Assembly (NCBI RefSeq): GCF_002001045.1
Contig: NZ_MUNR01000008.1
Span: forward strand, 248,001-312,000
Length of the DNA stretch: 64,000 nucleotides
Origin: Rhodanobacter sp. C01
GTDB taxonomy: Bacteria > Pseudomonadota > Gammaproteobacteria > Xanthomonadales > Rhodanobacteraceae
Direction of reading: 5' to 3'
Shown here: in pieces, positions 40,764-52,746 of the stretch
How the letters are laid out: every line of letters begins with the position of its first letter
How positions within the stretch are numbered: position 1 is the first letter of the stretch
Made by a program: the position numbers and the translations under genes
Notes under the pieces: generated by a model
Database searches by the model: none
Told to the model about the DNA's origin: nothing
The model's input: the letters and a program-made list of their open reading frames with translations, nothing else

Positions 40764-40832
40764 GCTCTTATTGAAAGAGCGACCACGGATGGCCGCATTT
40801 TGACCCTGGTTCTGCGCTCAGGGACGAGCGCA
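40764..40832 (-). repeat. hairpin cassette A, downstream of atpC
   Basis: Three consecutive small hairpins: GCTCTT/AAGAGC (40764-40780), GCGACCA-CGGA-TGGCCGC (40779-40796, one mismatch) and TGCGCTC-AGGGAC-GAGCGCA (40813-40832), ending four bases before the atpC stop. The same order and loop types recur at 42788-42854 and in part at 45444-45489. Confidence 0.75.
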
Positions 40833-40836
40833 CAAA

Positions 40837-41265
40837 TTAATGTTTGAGGTTCTTGCGCAAGCGCTCCAGCGCCTGCAGCTGGGTCATCGCTTCGACCAGC
40901 TTGGCCTGGGCCTCGGCAATGTCCACCGCGTCACTGCGGCTGGCCAGGGCGTCTTCGGCTTCCTTCTTGGCGCGCTGCGCGGACGCCTCGTCCAGATCGG
41001 ATGCGCGGGCCGCGGTGTCGGCGAGCACGGTGATCACCTGCGGCTGCACTTCCAGGATGCCGCCGGACACCCAGAACTGCTGACGCTCACCACCGGCCAG
41101 CACCACGTCGACGTGGCCAGGCTTGAGGCGGGTGATCAGCGGGGCGTGGCGGGGCGTGATGCCCAGCTCGCCCAGCTCGCCGGTGGCGACCACCATCACG
41201 GCGTCGCCGTGATAGATCTCGGCTTCGGCACTGACGATGTCGACGCGTATGGTTTGGGTGGTCAT
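40837..41265 (-). CDS. atpC: F1Fo ATP synthase epsilon subunit
   Basis: 142 residues. [36 protein letters not shown] is represented by the [16 protein letters not shown] block of the beta-sandwich domain; the C-terminal helical hairpin (residues about 90-140, [12 protein letters not shown] and [13 protein letters not shown]) inhibits reverse ATP hydrolysis. Last gene of the atp operon; it follows atpD after 56 bases containing a perfect hairpin. Confidence 0.96.
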   Translation of the reverse strand: MTTQTIRVDIVSAEAEIYHGDAVMVVATGELGELGITPRHAPLITRLKPGHVDVVLAGGERQQFWVSGGILEVQPQVITVLADTAARASDLDEASAQRAKKEAEDALASRSDAVDIAEAQAKLVEAMTQLQALERLRKNLKH

Positions 41266-41292
41266 GACTCAGGTTCCGAATGCGTAAGACAC

Positions 41293-41315
41293 AGGGCGGA
41301 CTGACGGTCCGCCCT
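41293..41315 (-). other. perfect hairpin in the atpD-atpC spacer
   Basis: 9-bp stem AGGGCGGAC/GTCCGCCCT around TGACG. It lacks a T-tract on the minus strand, so it is more likely an mRNA processing or stability element than a terminator. Confidence 0.65.
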
Positions 41316-41321
41316 TGAGGA

Positions 41322-42854
<1,533 letters not shown>

Positions 42855-42856
42855 AC

Positions 42857-43774
42857 TTATACAGCCGCGGCGCCGCCGACGATTTCAGAAATTTCCTGGG
42901 TGATCGCGGCCTGACGCGCCTTGTTGTAGATCAGCGTCAGCTCGCCGATCACCTTGTTCGCATTATCCGACGCGCTCTTCATCGCCACCATCCGCGCGGC
43001 ATGCTCGCTGGCCAGATTCTCCAGCGACGCCTGGTACACCACCGACTCGATGTAACGACCCAGCACGTGCTCCAGCACGGTCTGCGCATCGGGCTCGTAG
43101 ATGTAGTCCCAGTCGTGGCTCGCTTCCAGCTTGACGCCGGCATACGCCGACTCGCCAGCGGCCTGGTGCGCTTCCATTTCCGACGCCACCAGCGGCAGCG
43201 GCAACAGCGCGTCGATGGTCGGCTTCTGCGTCATCGTGTTGACGAAGTCGTTGTAGGCGAGGAACACGCGATCCAGACCGTTGGACGTATAGGCGTCCAT
43301 CATCACCTTGATCACGCCGACCAGCTGCTCCAGCTTGGGCTTCTCGCCCAGATGGCTGACGCTGCCGATCAGGTTGACGCCCTTCAGACGACGGAAGAAC
43401 GAGATCGCCTTCTGGCCGATCGCGACCACGTCCACCTGCACGCCCTGCTGCTGCCACTCGGCGATCGCCGGCAACAGGCGACGGAACAGGTTGGAATTGA
43501 GGCCGCCGCACAGGCCACGATCGGTCGACACCACGATGTAGCCAACCCGCGCCACTTTCTCGCGCTGGGTCAGGAACGGATGGCTGAAATCGGTGCTGGC
43601 CTGGGCCACGTGCGCGATCACCTTGCGCATCGAGCGGGCATACGGACGCGAGGCCTTCATCATGTCCTGCGCGCGACGAATCTTTGCCGCAGAGACCATT
43701 TCGAGCGCGCGCGTGACCTTGCGCATGTTCTGCGTGCTCTTGATCTTGGTTTTGATTTCGCGTCCGCTGGCCAT
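42857..43774 (-). CDS. atpG: F1Fo ATP synthase gamma subunit
   Basis: 305 residues (usual about 287). Starts [20 protein letters not shown], the N-terminal helix of the central stalk, followed by [34 protein letters not shown] and the C-terminal [20 protein letters not shown] are conserved. It is slightly longer than E. coli AtpG through internal loops around residues 165-215. It rotates within alpha3beta3. The 73-base gap to atpA has no strong structure. Confidence 0.97.
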   Translation of the reverse strand: MASGREIKTKIKSTQNMRKVTRALEMVSAAKIRRAQDMMKASRPYARSMRKVIAHVAQASTDFSHPFLTQREKVARVGYIVVSTDRGLCGGLNSNLFRRLLPAIAEWQQQGVQVDVVAIGQKAISFFRRLKGVNLIGSVSHLGEKPKLEQLVGVIKVMMDAYTSNGLDRVFLAYNDFVNTMTQKPTIDALLPLPLVASEMEAHQAAGESAYAGVKLEASHDWDYIYEPDAQTVLEHVLGRYIESVVYQASLENLASEHAARMVAMKSASDNANKVIGELTLIYNKARQAAITQEISEIVGGAAAV

Positions 43775-43847
43775 GCTTTATCCGCTCGTTGTGCTCGCTG
43801 GTGGGAAGGGAGAACGCTGTCCGCCCTTCCGATTCACTACTACCGTC

Positions 43848-45398
<1,551 letters not shown>

Positions 45399-45443
45399 GG
45401 TCATTTATCTCGAAATGTTAGAAACGAAGCTCTTTCACCGAGT

Positions 45444-45489
45444 CCGGCCATGGATGGCCGGTTTTACTCTTCGCGAAATGGACTTCGCG
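45444..45489 (-). repeat. hairpin cassette C, atpH-atpA spacer
   Basis: CCGGCCA-TGGA-TGGCCGG (45444-45461, perfect) followed by CGCGAA-ATGGAC-TTCGCG (45472-45489, perfect). It corresponds to the second and third hairpins of cassettes A and B, with different stems but the same stem lengths and GGA loops. Confidence 0.78.
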
Positions 45490-45494
45490 TTAAA

Positions 45495-46025
45495 TCAACT
45501 CAGAGCGCTGGCCAGCTGCGCCAGGCGTCCGCGGGCGGAGCCGTCGATCACTTCTGCGCCGGTATCGATCACCACGCCGGCCAGCAGCGAAGCATCGACC
45601 TTGGTTTCCAGTTCGATCTCGCGCTTGAAGCGGCGCTTCAGCGACACCTTGAGCTGTTCGGCCTGCGCCGCGTCCAGTGCCATCGCGCTGGTCACCTTGA
45701 CCAGCAGCTGCGACTCGGACTCACGCTTGAACGCCTCATACAGATCGGCCACTTCCGGCAGCAGCGCCATGCGACGCTGCTCGGCCATCTCGGTGAGGAA
45801 CTGCGCGAACGGCGCATCGACGGCGACACCGGCAGGCAGATGCAAGGCCACCAGCTGAGCCGGCAGCACCCGCGGATCGGTGCCGAGATCGGCCACGCGC
45901 GAATCCTTCGCTACCGCAGCAGCGAAGGTCAGCGCCTGCGACCACGCAGCCAGCGAACCGGCGGCATGCGCCACTTCGAAGGCGGCGCGGGCGTACGGGC
46001 GAGCGAGGGTGATTGCCTGTGCCAT
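45495..46025 (-). CDS. atpH: F1Fo ATP synthase delta subunit
   Basis: 176 residues, peripheral stalk protein linking F1 to the b subunits. Begins MAQAITLARPYARAAFEVA, the family's N-terminal helix, and ends with DASLLAGVVIDTGAEVIDGS-type signature followed by RGRLAQLASALS. Three bases separate it from atpF. Length equals E. coli AtpH (177). Confidence 0.96.
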   Translation of the reverse strand: MAQAITLARPYARAAFEVAHAAGSLAAWSQALTFAAAVAKDSRVADLGTDPRVLPAQLVALHLPAGVAVDAPFAQFLTEMAEQRRMALLPEVADLYEAFKRESESQLLVKVTSAMALDAAQAEQLKVSLKRRFKREIELETKVDASLLAGVVIDTGAEVIDGSARGRLAQLASALS

Positions 46026-46028
46026 CGA

Positions 46029-46499
46029 TCAGATCTCGGCCGCGAGCTGGTCGAGCAAGGCCTTGTGCGTCGACGCATCGACCTCGCGCTGCACGATCTT
46101 GCTGGCGCCCTGCACCGCCAGTGCGCCCACCTGCTCGCGCAGCTGGTCACGGGCGCGCTGGGCCATCGACGCGATGTCGTCCTGCGCGCTCGCCTTCAGC
46201 CGGTTGATCTCGGTGATGGCTTCGCCACGGGCCTTGTCGATGATCTGATTGGCCTGCTGCTGGGCCTTGTCGATGATCTCGGAGGCCTGCTGACGGGCCA
46301 CCTTGATCTCGGCAGCCACCTTCACGTCGGCACTCTTCAGCTCGGCGTGCGCACGCTCGGCCGCATTGAGGCCTTCGGCGATCTTGATCTGCCGTTCTTC
46401 AATGGCCTTGTTGATGTGCGGCCAGATGAAGTGGACACAGAACCAGATCAAGATGGCGAACGAAATCATTTCGCCAATCAAGGTCGCGTTGAAATCCAT
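46029..46499 (-). CDS. atpF: F1Fo ATP synthase b subunit
   Basis: 156 residues (E. coli 156). One N-terminal membrane helix ([19 protein letters not shown]) then a long charged helix with heptads ([21 protein letters not shown]) forming the dimeric peripheral stalk. The atpF-atpH junction has only three bases, so the two are co-translated. Confidence 0.97.
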   Translation of the reverse strand: MDFNATLIGEMISFAILIWFCVHFIWPHINKAIEERQIKIAEGLNAAERAHAELKSADVKVAAEIKVARQQASEIIDKAQQQANQIIDKARGEAITEINRLKASAQDDIASMAQRARDQLREQVGALAVQGASKIVQREVDASTHKALLDQLAAEI

Positions 46500-46533
46500 C
46501 GCTGCGTTACCTGTAAATACGGGATGAAACAGA

Positions 46534-46556
46534 CACGGGCACTATGGATGCCCGTG
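46534..46556 (-). repeat. hairpin D, atpE-atpF spacer
   Basis: CACGGGCA-CTATGGA-TGCCCGTG, perfect 8-bp stem with a loop again containing TGGA. Related in design to cassettes A-C elsewhere in the operon. Confidence 0.65.
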
Positions 46557-46592
46557 CCAGACGGACGGCGGCGCCACGGCGCCCCCAGTAAC

Positions 46593-46889
<297 letters not shown>

Positions 46890-46953
46890 TTAAACTGAAA
46901 AGATCAAAACGGTTGAAGCAGATGATTCGAAAATCGCGATTCGATAAGCGTGA

Positions 46954-47772
<819 letters not shown>

Positions 47773-48138
47773 TCAACCCTTGAATCTGAACGCCAACAGA
47801 TAAACCGCGTAAGCAGCCGCCAACCCCGTGATGGCGGCCAGCGGCGGCAACTTGTATTGGAACAGGATCACGACCAGCCCCCCGACGATCACGATCCATT
47901 TCAGGAGCATGCCCGTCAGCAATCGGCTCAACGCCACGCCAGCCCCGTTCAACCCGCTGAAGAACCGCGCCGACAGCAGCGCAGTACCCAGCGCCACAAT
48001 CGCCGCGCCCGCCGCAGCCGACATCGCTTCACGACGCCCCAGCGCCAGGAAAACGAGGCCGGCCAGCACCGCCACAGCAAGCTGCAGCCACATGATGCGC
48101 AAAGCGAGACGTCGACCGGAGGCAAGACTGTTGAGCAC
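47773..48138 (-). CDS. atpI: ATP synthase accessory protein AtpI
   Basis: 121 residues, four hydrophobic segments (RIMWLQLAVAVLAGLVFLAL, AAAGAAIVALGTALLSARF, GMLLKWIVIVGGLVVILF and LAAITGLAAAYAVYLLAF). AtpI-like proteins open atp operons in proteobacteria and assist c-ring assembly and Mg uptake. First gene of the operon, close behind the promoter-like element at 48207-48236. Confidence 0.85.
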   Translation of the reverse strand: MLNSLASGRRLALRIMWLQLAVAVLAGLVFLALGRREAMSAAAGAAIVALGTALLSARFFSGLNGAGVALSRLLTGMLLKWIVIVGGLVVILFQYKLPPLAAITGLAAAYAVYLLAFRFKG

Positions 48139-48206
48139 GTAACGTCTCCGCGCGGTTTACACCAGGCGGCACCGAAACAGCTACGGGCCACGATCCAATC
48201 CGCAAA

Positions 48207-48236
48207 AGTATATCAGCGCGCCGATTGCAGCGACAA
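48207..48236 (-). promoter_or_regulatory. sigma-70-type promoter of the atp operon
   Basis: On the minus strand TTGTCG (48231-48236), 18-base spacer, TATACT (48207-48212), about 70 bases before the atpI start. Both hexamers match four to five of six consensus bases. Confidence 0.65.
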
Positions 48237-48340
48237 GCTGTGCTTCTTGCGGCATCTCGCCCCGCTTGCTGAAAATGCGGCGCGCAACACGGGCGACGGC
48301 CACTTCCCCGAGGCGAAATTTTTGCAACCGCACATGCAAA

Positions 48341-48367
48341 CAGGGCCGAACACGAGGTTCGACCCTG
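48341..48367 (-). terminator. terminator downstream of phasin gene
   Basis: 11-bp stem (CAGGGTCGAAC/GTTCGGCCCTG on the minus strand, with one T-G pair) and CTCGT loop, followed by TTTGCATG; 40 bases after the phasin stop. Confidence 0.65.
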
Positions 48368-48406
48368 GGATCGCGGCGAACCGCGACGGCGCAACTACAG
48401 CCGGGA

Positions 48407-48796
48407 TTACTTGGCGGCTTTCTTGGCAGCAGCGACGACCGGCGCCGACACGGCGTCATTGGCGGCCTGACGCTGCTCCTGCACGAGCGCATTCAGCGAC
48501 TCGGCGGTCTTCTGGGTAATCGCGATGACTTCCTGCGAAACCGCCACTGCACGCTCGGCGTTGTCGCGGTTCAGGCTGGTGCCCTTTTCCCACAGGCTGC
48601 GCAGGCCGTTGATGTCGCGGGTTTCCAGCGCTTCGGCAACGAACTCGGCCGAAACCTTGGTGTGCTCCTCGAGCGCCTTGAGCTGCAGCTCGGCGACCGT
48701 CTCCAGACCCTTCAGGGCCAGCGACTGGGCCTTGAAGGCGCTGTCGGTCAGCTGCTTGGTGAAAGCGAAAAGCTGGTTGTTGAATTGCTGAGTCAT
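48407..48796 (-). CDS. phasin family protein
   Basis: 129 residues, wholly helical and amphipathic: FAFTKQLTDSAFKAQSLALKG, VAELQLKALEEHTKVSAEF, a central region and the C-terminal Ala/Lys tail VVAAAKKAAK. This is the phasin-2 pattern of proteins that coat polyhydroxyalkanoate granules, though homologues also occur without PHA. No PHA synthase is in the window, so the role cannot be confirmed. Own terminator downstream; a candidate TTGCAT-17-TAGAGT promoter lies about 50 bases upstream. Confidence 0.85.
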   Translation of the reverse strand: MTQQFNNQLFAFTKQLTDSAFKAQSLALKGLETVAELQLKALEEHTKVSAEFVAEALETRDINGLRSLWEKGTSLNRDNAERAVAVSQEVIAITQKTAESLNALVQEQRQAANDAVSAPVVAAAKKAAK

Positions 48797-48947
48797 GGTG
48801 CTGTCCTCACTGAGGATGGGGTAGTGGGACGCACTCTATCAGCACTTTTTGTGCAATGCAATATATTTTCCGCAAGCCAACCAGGCCAGTCATGAAAAAT
48901 TCAATGAAAACGTTTACTTGATGACAGTTGGCGTTTTTCGCGGCGCG

Positions 48948-49310
48948 TCAAAAATCACTGCGACTGCAGCTGGCGCCTGAGGTACACGTCTCATGTACCA
49001 CCACTTTATCCAACCCCGGCAGGCGCGGCTGCAGATGCCGCCAGATCCAGCGCACCAGCATTTCGCTGGTCGGGTTTTCCAGCCCCTCGATGTCGTTGAG
49101 GTAGTGATGGTCAAGCTGGTCATACAACGGCGCAAAGGCCGCCTTCACGTCGGCAAAGTCCATCACCCAGCCCAACTGCGGGTCAGGTTCCCCGGAGACA
49201 TGGATCTCGACGCGGAACGAATGCCCGTGCAGCCGCGCGCACTTGTGCCCGGCCGGCACGTTCGGCAACCGATGCGCCGCCTCGAGAGTAAAAATCTTGA
49301 AGATATTCAT
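48948..49310 (-). CDS. queD: 6-carboxy-5,6,7,8-tetrahydropterin synthase
   Basis: 120 residues, the size of QueD. Zinc ligands and catalytic residues are visible: His in [11 protein letters not shown], Cys and His in [12 protein letters not shown], then the [22 protein letters not shown] block and [12 protein letters not shown] at the end. It converts dihydroneopterin triphosphate to 6-carboxytetrahydropterin, the second step to queuosine of tRNA. Start ATG 49310; the open frame above is unrelated. Confidence 0.94.
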   Translation of the reverse strand: MNIFKIFTLEAAHRLPNVPAGHKCARLHGHSFRVEIHVSGEPDPQLGWVMDFADVKAAFAPLYDQLDHHYLNDIEGLENPTSEMLVRWIWRHLQPRLPGLDKVVVHETCTSGASCSRSDF

Positions 49311-49559
49311 GCCGGCATTGTACAGCCGGGACCGCGCGACTCTGCGGCATGACGGCCCTCCAACCCGGATTCCGCGGCCCGGGCAGATATCGAAAGAGCC
49401 GTTTCCGAAGCCGACGATGGCAGGGACCCACCCGCACCCGATACGTTTCACCCGCAACCGTGAGCCGCCCGACTGTTGGCCGCATCGCGGATTTGCCCTA
49501 CATTCCGCTTGCCGGGCGACGTTCCGGCACTCCATTCACCGAATTGCGCAGGGAAACGT

Positions 49560-49943
49560 ATGGCAAAGACCCAGAAACAGGCTGTGAAGAAGGCTGCCCC
49601 GAAGGCTGCTGCCAAGCCGGCCGCCCCCAAACCGATCAAGGAAACCCTGAGCAAGTCGGGGCTGGTGGCGCACATCGCCGAAACGAGCGGCGTCGTGGCC
49701 AAGGACGTGCGGGCCGTACTCGCCGCACTGGAAGGCGCTGTCGTCGGCTCCGTCCACAAGAAGGGTGCCGGCACCTTCATGCTGCCGGGTCTGCTGAAGA
49801 TTACCGCCGTCAACGTGCCGGCCAAGCCGAAGCGCAAGGGCATCAACCCCTTCACCAAGGTGGAACAGTGGTTCGCCGCCAAGCCGGCCAGCGTGAAGCT
49901 CAAGGTGCGCCCGCTGAAGAAGCTCAAGGACGCCGCCGCCTGA
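49560..49943 (+). CDS. HU-like DNA-binding protein with basic N-terminal tail
   Basis: 127 residues behind AGGGAAA. A 35-residue Lys/Ala/Pro tail (KTQKQAVKKAAPKAAAKPAA) precedes an HU/IHF-type core: SKSGLVAHIAETSGVVAKDV (helix 1-2) and GSVHKKGAGTFMLPGLLKI (start of the beta-arm). The C-terminal NVPAKPKRKGINPFTKVEQ includes the basic arm. The tail resembles eukaryote H1-like extensions found in some Xanthomonadales and Bordetella proteins. Likely nucleoid-associated; the native gene next to the island boundary. Confidence 0.85.
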   Translation: MAKTQKQAVKKAAPKAAAKPAAPKPIKETLSKSGLVAHIAETSGVVAKDVRAVLAALEGAVVGSVHKKGAGTFMLPGLLKITAVNVPAKPKRKGINPFTKVEQWFAAKPASVKLKVRPLKKLKDAAA

Positions 49944-49970
49944 GAAGGCGCGACCAAGAGCGATACCTCC

Positions 49971-50002
49971 GGTTCATTGCCGCCGACGCGCGGCAATGAA
50001 CC
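49971..50002 (+). other. 12-bp inverted repeat after the HU-like gene
   Basis: GGTTCATTGCCG and its perfect complement flank an 8-base loop, 28 bases after the stop. No T-tract follows on the plus strand; probably a transcript-end structure. Confidence 0.5.
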
Positions 50003-50032
50003 GCACAACCGCCCGCTCAATCAGGTAGGCAC

Positions 50033-50059
50033 AAAAAAACCCGCTGTCATGCGGGTTTT
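50033..50059 (-). terminator. rho-independent terminator, probably the original end of tRNA-Met
   Basis: On the minus strand AAAACCCGC-ATGACA-GCGGGTTTT and a run of seven T: a classical terminator. It points away from the island and sits 42 bases outside the left repeat, exactly where a terminator of the uninterrupted tRNA-Met gene (now at 57.9 kb) would be. Confidence 0.75.
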
Positions 50060-50100
50060 GAGGCTTCCAGGCCTTACTGGAAATGCCTTGAAACAGGCAT

Positions 50101-50117
50101 TGGTGGCTATGGGTGGA
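50101..50117. repeat. attachment-site direct repeat, left copy
   Basis: TGGTGGCTATGGGTGGA, exact copy of 57828-57844 (the tRNA-Met 3' end). The first 11 bases are also inverted at 50125-50135 (CATAGCCACCA), giving the paired core-type arrangement expected of a tyrosine integrase crossover site. Confidence 0.9.
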
Positions 50118-50203
50118 GGGGAAGCATAGCCACCATCCAATACCAGAACCGAGCATTTCCGCGGCTTCCCACTAATGCGGTTGGGTCGATTGTACCAGCC
50201 GTC

Positions 50204-50225
50204 GTAGCACTTGCTGTAGCACTTG
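50204..50225 (+). repeat. arm-site-like decamer repeats, left end
   Basis: GTAGCACTTG at 50204-50213 and 50216-50225, 12-base period. The same decamer occurs three times at the right end (57737-57770) in the same orientation and period, as arm-type integrase binding sites would. Confidence 0.75.
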
Positions 50226-50493
50226 GTGTCCCCCAAGGGGAGTCCTCGAAATGTCGGGCACAAATTTCCGGTGGAGTGTCTGAGCCGCTCTGACCCTGCC
50301 ACTTTCCCCCTCCACCCCCATCAATTCGAGGGTGAAAGTCGGACTCGAACCATTGTCCTGTTCAAAGAACTTCCTAGGGGGCCGATACCATCCCAATGGA
50401 TGTTTACGGAAAGTGGCCCGCGAAGAGCCACCCATTGGCACTCTCCCACTATAGGGTGTTACTTTGATAAACGCTTGAACGGGGGGAGATGTG

Positions 50494-50963
50494 TGAACAA
50501 AAAGACGGGGCATAAGCAACCGATTCCAAGAACAGCTGGCAACCTGCCGAAGGTAGGTGCCTTGTCTCAAAAGTTGCCTGTCGAAATTGTTGAATCGCTT
50601 GTCGGCGCGATGGAAGACGGGAAGGAATACAGCAGCCTTGTAAACAAGTCGCCCAAAGAGCGTATGGCCGTCTTATACTATCGAGGAACCGATGAAGCTT
50701 GTGAGCTACCTCCGAGTCTCTACAAGGAAGCAGGGCGAGAGTGGCCTGGGTCTGGACGCCCAGCGGGCCGCCATCGAGAACTACGCCGCACAGCGGCACG
50801 GCACGGTCATCCAGACCTTCACCGAGATCGAGAGTGGCAAGCTCAACCAGCGGCCAGAGCTTGCGAGCGCCCTTCACCTCGCGAAGGTTACGGGTGCCAC
50901 GCTGGTCATCGCAAAGCTGGACCGCCTGTCCCGCAATGCAGCCTTCCTTCTGGCCCTGCGTGA
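50494..50963 (+). CDS. possible element protein overlapping the serine recombinase
   Basis: GTG at 50494 follows an excellent GGGGGGAG site. The frame encodes about 156 residues: VNKKTGHKQPIPRTAGNLP, ALSQKLPVEIVESLVGAMED and VNKSPKERMAVLYYRGT look like a normal soluble protein up to about residue 66. The rest (ACELPPSLYKEAGREWPG onward) is read out of frame through the recombinase gene and turns arginine-rich. Either the real product is a long overlapping gene, or it is an old gene whose stop was lost when the recombinase arrived. No function recognised. Confidence 0.4.
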
Positions 50964-51369
50964 CAGTGGAGCGCGCTTTGTGGCCGCGGATATGCCAGAC
51001 GCGAACGATCTGACTGTCGGCATCATGGCCCTGGTCGCCCAACAGGAACGCGAGGCCATCTCCCGGCGCACTAAGGAGGCACTGGCGGCCGCAAAGGCGC
51101 GCGGGGTTCGCCTGGGCAATCCGAATGGAGCTCAGGCCCTCAAGCGGGCGGGGCGCGGGAACACTGCGAGCCTCCAAGCAATCCGAACCGCTGCTGACAC
51201 GCATGCGCGCAACCTTCAGCCCGTCATCCGCGCCCTCGCGACTGAGGGCAAGACAAGTTTGGGGGCCGTGGCGACAGCCCTGAACGAACGAGGGATGCTG
51301 ACGCCTCGCGGCGGCCGATGGCACAAGACGTCCGTGCGCAATCTCCTGGATCGCCTCGAAGTGTCCTAG
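50692..51369 (+). CDS. serine recombinase (resolvase/invertase family)
   Basis: 225 residues. N-terminal catalytic domain starts MKLVSYLRVSTRKQ, with nucleophile Ser10 and Arg8; LVIAKLDRLSRNAAFLLAL, VAADMPDANDLTVGIMALVAQ and EREAISRRTKEAL follow the family. A C-terminal helix-turn-helix (KTSLGAVATALNERGMLTPR) binds DNA. Small size points to a resolvase/invertase. ATG 50692 has GAGGA five bases upstream. Its substrate site is unknown; it may resolve element multimers or be a remnant of an inserted transposon. Confidence 0.9.
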   Translation: MKLVSYLRVSTRKQGESGLGLDAQRAAIENYAAQRHGTVIQTFTEIESGKLNQRPELASALHLAKVTGATLVIAKLDRLSRNAAFLLALRDSGARFVAADMPDANDLTVGIMALVAQQEREAISRRTKEALAAAKARGVRLGNPNGAQALKRAGRGNTASLQAIRTAADTHARNLQPVIRALATEGKTSLGAVATALNERGMLTPRGGRWHKTSVRNLLDRLEVS

Positions 51370-51423
51370 CTGTCATTTCGGGGAGCACTTGACGCGTCCT
51401 AACGTTTCCGTAATTCTCGAAAC

Positions 51424-51765
51424 ATGGAATCGATAAACGCTCTCGCCTGTCTCAGTGCCCTGTCCCAGGAGCACCGCCTCCACCTCTTTCGCCTCCTCGT
51501 TCAGGCAGGCGAGAAAGGAATGTCTGTCGGCGAGCTTGCCACGGCAACGCGCCTTCCTGGAGCAACGCTGACAAACCATCTCCATATCCTTCGACGTGCG
51601 GGGCTAGTCGCCGACGAACGCCGCGGGCGGGTGATCCAGTGCCGCGCGAACTACGAACAGATGACCTCGCTGCTCGGTTTCCTTACTGAGAACTGCTGCG
51701 CGGGCTCCGGCGGCCCTGAGAGTTGTGCGCCGGCCACCAACTGCCTTCCACGGAGAACACCATGA
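51424..51765 (+). CDS. arsR: ArsR-family arsenic-responsive repressor
   Basis: 113 residues, winged helix-turn-helix. The recognition helix region is LATATRLPGATLTNHLHILRR; arsenite would bind C-terminal Cys91, Cys92 and Cys101 in NCCAGSGGPESC, the arrangement of the Acidithiobacillus-type ArsR rather than the ELCVCDL type of E. coli. It opens the ars operon and would repress it until As(III) binds; its stop overlaps arsI by four bases. The 54-base gap to the recombinase gene leaves room for a promoter. Confidence 0.92.
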   Translation: MESINALACLSALSQEHRLHLFRLLVQAGEKGMSVGELATATRLPGATLTNHLHILRRAGLVADERRGRVIQCRANYEQMTSLLGFLTENCCAGSGGPESCAPATNCLPRRTP

Positions 51766-52235
51766 AGCGCTTCCACGTCCACGTGAACGTCGAACACCTC
51801 GACACCAGCATCTCGTTCTACTCCACCCTTTTCGGGACTTCCCCAGCTGTCGTGAAAGACGATTACGCCAAGTGGATGCTCGACGACCCCAGGGTGAACT
51901 TCGCCATCTCGGCCCGAGGCCGCACCGTTGGCGTGGACCACCTAGGACTTCAGGCGGAAGACGACAACGAGCTCGCCGTTATCGGGTCACGTCTCCAATC
52001 CGCCGACGCAGTGATGCTCGCTGAGAAGGCCACAACGTGTTGCTACGCCCACTCCGACAAGTTCTGGGCTGAAGACCCTCAGGGAGTTCGCTGGGAGAGT
52101 TTCCGGACGCATGGCGAAGCGACGACATATACGAGCGCTCCGAGCCTCGACGAGCCGAGGACGGGCTCCTGCTGCGGCCCTTCAGACATAAGCGCGGCCA
52201 GCTGTGCCCCACGAACATCAACCAGCTGCTGCTGA
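51762..52235 (+). CDS. arsI: ArsI/CadI-family protein, probable C-As lyase
   Basis: 157 residues, vicinal-oxygen-chelate (glyoxalase/dioxygenase) fold. Candidate metal ligands His5 (MKRFHVHVN), His60 (VGVDHLGLQ) and Glu112 (VRWESFR), plus the vicinal Cys93-Cys94 in ATTCCYAHSDKFW, match the ArsI arrangement that binds trivalent organoarsenicals and cleaves C-As bonds. A Cys-rich tail (SCCGPS and TSCC) follows, as in many ArsI/CadI proteins. It detoxifies methylarsenite to arsenite, which Acr3 can then export. CadI-type cadmium proteins look similar and cannot be excluded. Confidence 0.85.
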   Translation: MKRFHVHVNVEHLDTSISFYSTLFGTSPAVVKDDYAKWMLDDPRVNFAISARGRTVGVDHLGLQAEDDNELAVIGSRLQSADAVMLAEKATTCCYAHSDKFWAEDPQGVRWESFRTHGEATTYTSAPSLDEPRTGSCCGPSDISAASCAPRTSTSCC

Positions 52236-52242
52236 GGCCTCA

Positions 52243-52746
52243 ATGAGCACGCCCCCGTACAACGTTCTCTTTCTATGCACCGGAAACTCGGCCCGTAGTG
52301 TGATGGCCGAAGCCCTCCTCAACGTCTTGGGCCAAGGCCGCTTCATTGCCCACAGCGCCGGCAGCTTTCCGAGTGGCACAGTCCAACCGATCGCTGCGCA
52401 GATGGCGCGCGAGTTTGGCTACGAAGCAACGCTACGCAGCAAGAGCTGGGATGAGTTCGCGCAGCCGGATTCACCGCCCATCGATATCGTTATCACCGTA
52501 TGCGACAACGCAGCTGGAGAGATGTGCCCGATATGGCCCGGACAGCCCGTCACGGCCCATTGGGGTGTGCCTGATCCCGCGAGCACCGAAGGCACCGACG
52601 ACGCCCGTAGGAGGGCATTCCGAAGCGCCTGGATGATGCTTCGACAGCGCATCGAATTGCTCCTGGCTCTCCCACTGGCGAAGCTGGATCGCATCGCAAC
52701 GCAACGCGAACTGCGGGACATCGGCAGCACCGAGCACGTCGGATGA
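52243..52746 (+). CDS. arsC: arsenate reductase, low-molecular-weight phosphatase type
   Basis: 167 residues. The phosphatase loop C-x5-R-S is LFLCTGNSARSVMAEA with nucleophile Cys12; Cys87 and Cys95 lie in TVCDNAAGEMCPIWPG for disulfide shuttling, and AHWGVPDPA carries the conserved Asp. It reduces arsenate to arsenite in the cytosol using a thiol relay. Start ATG 52243; a frame from 52204 overlaps arsI and is less likely. Its stop overlaps acr3 by four bases. Confidence 0.94.
   Translation: MSTPPYNVLFLCTGNSARSVMAEALLNVLGQGRFIAHSAGSFPSGTVQPIAAQMAREFGYEATLRSKSWDEFAQPDSPPIDIVITVCDNAAGEMCPIWPGQPVTAHWGVPDPASTEGTDDARRRAFRSAWMMLRQRIELLLALPLAKLDRIATQRELRDIGSTEHVG

Noticed and set aside
48139..49559. 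Long open extensions upstream of queD and the HU-like gene
   Set aside because: They precede clear family N-termini and cross promoters; trimmed to ATG 49310 and ATG 49560.
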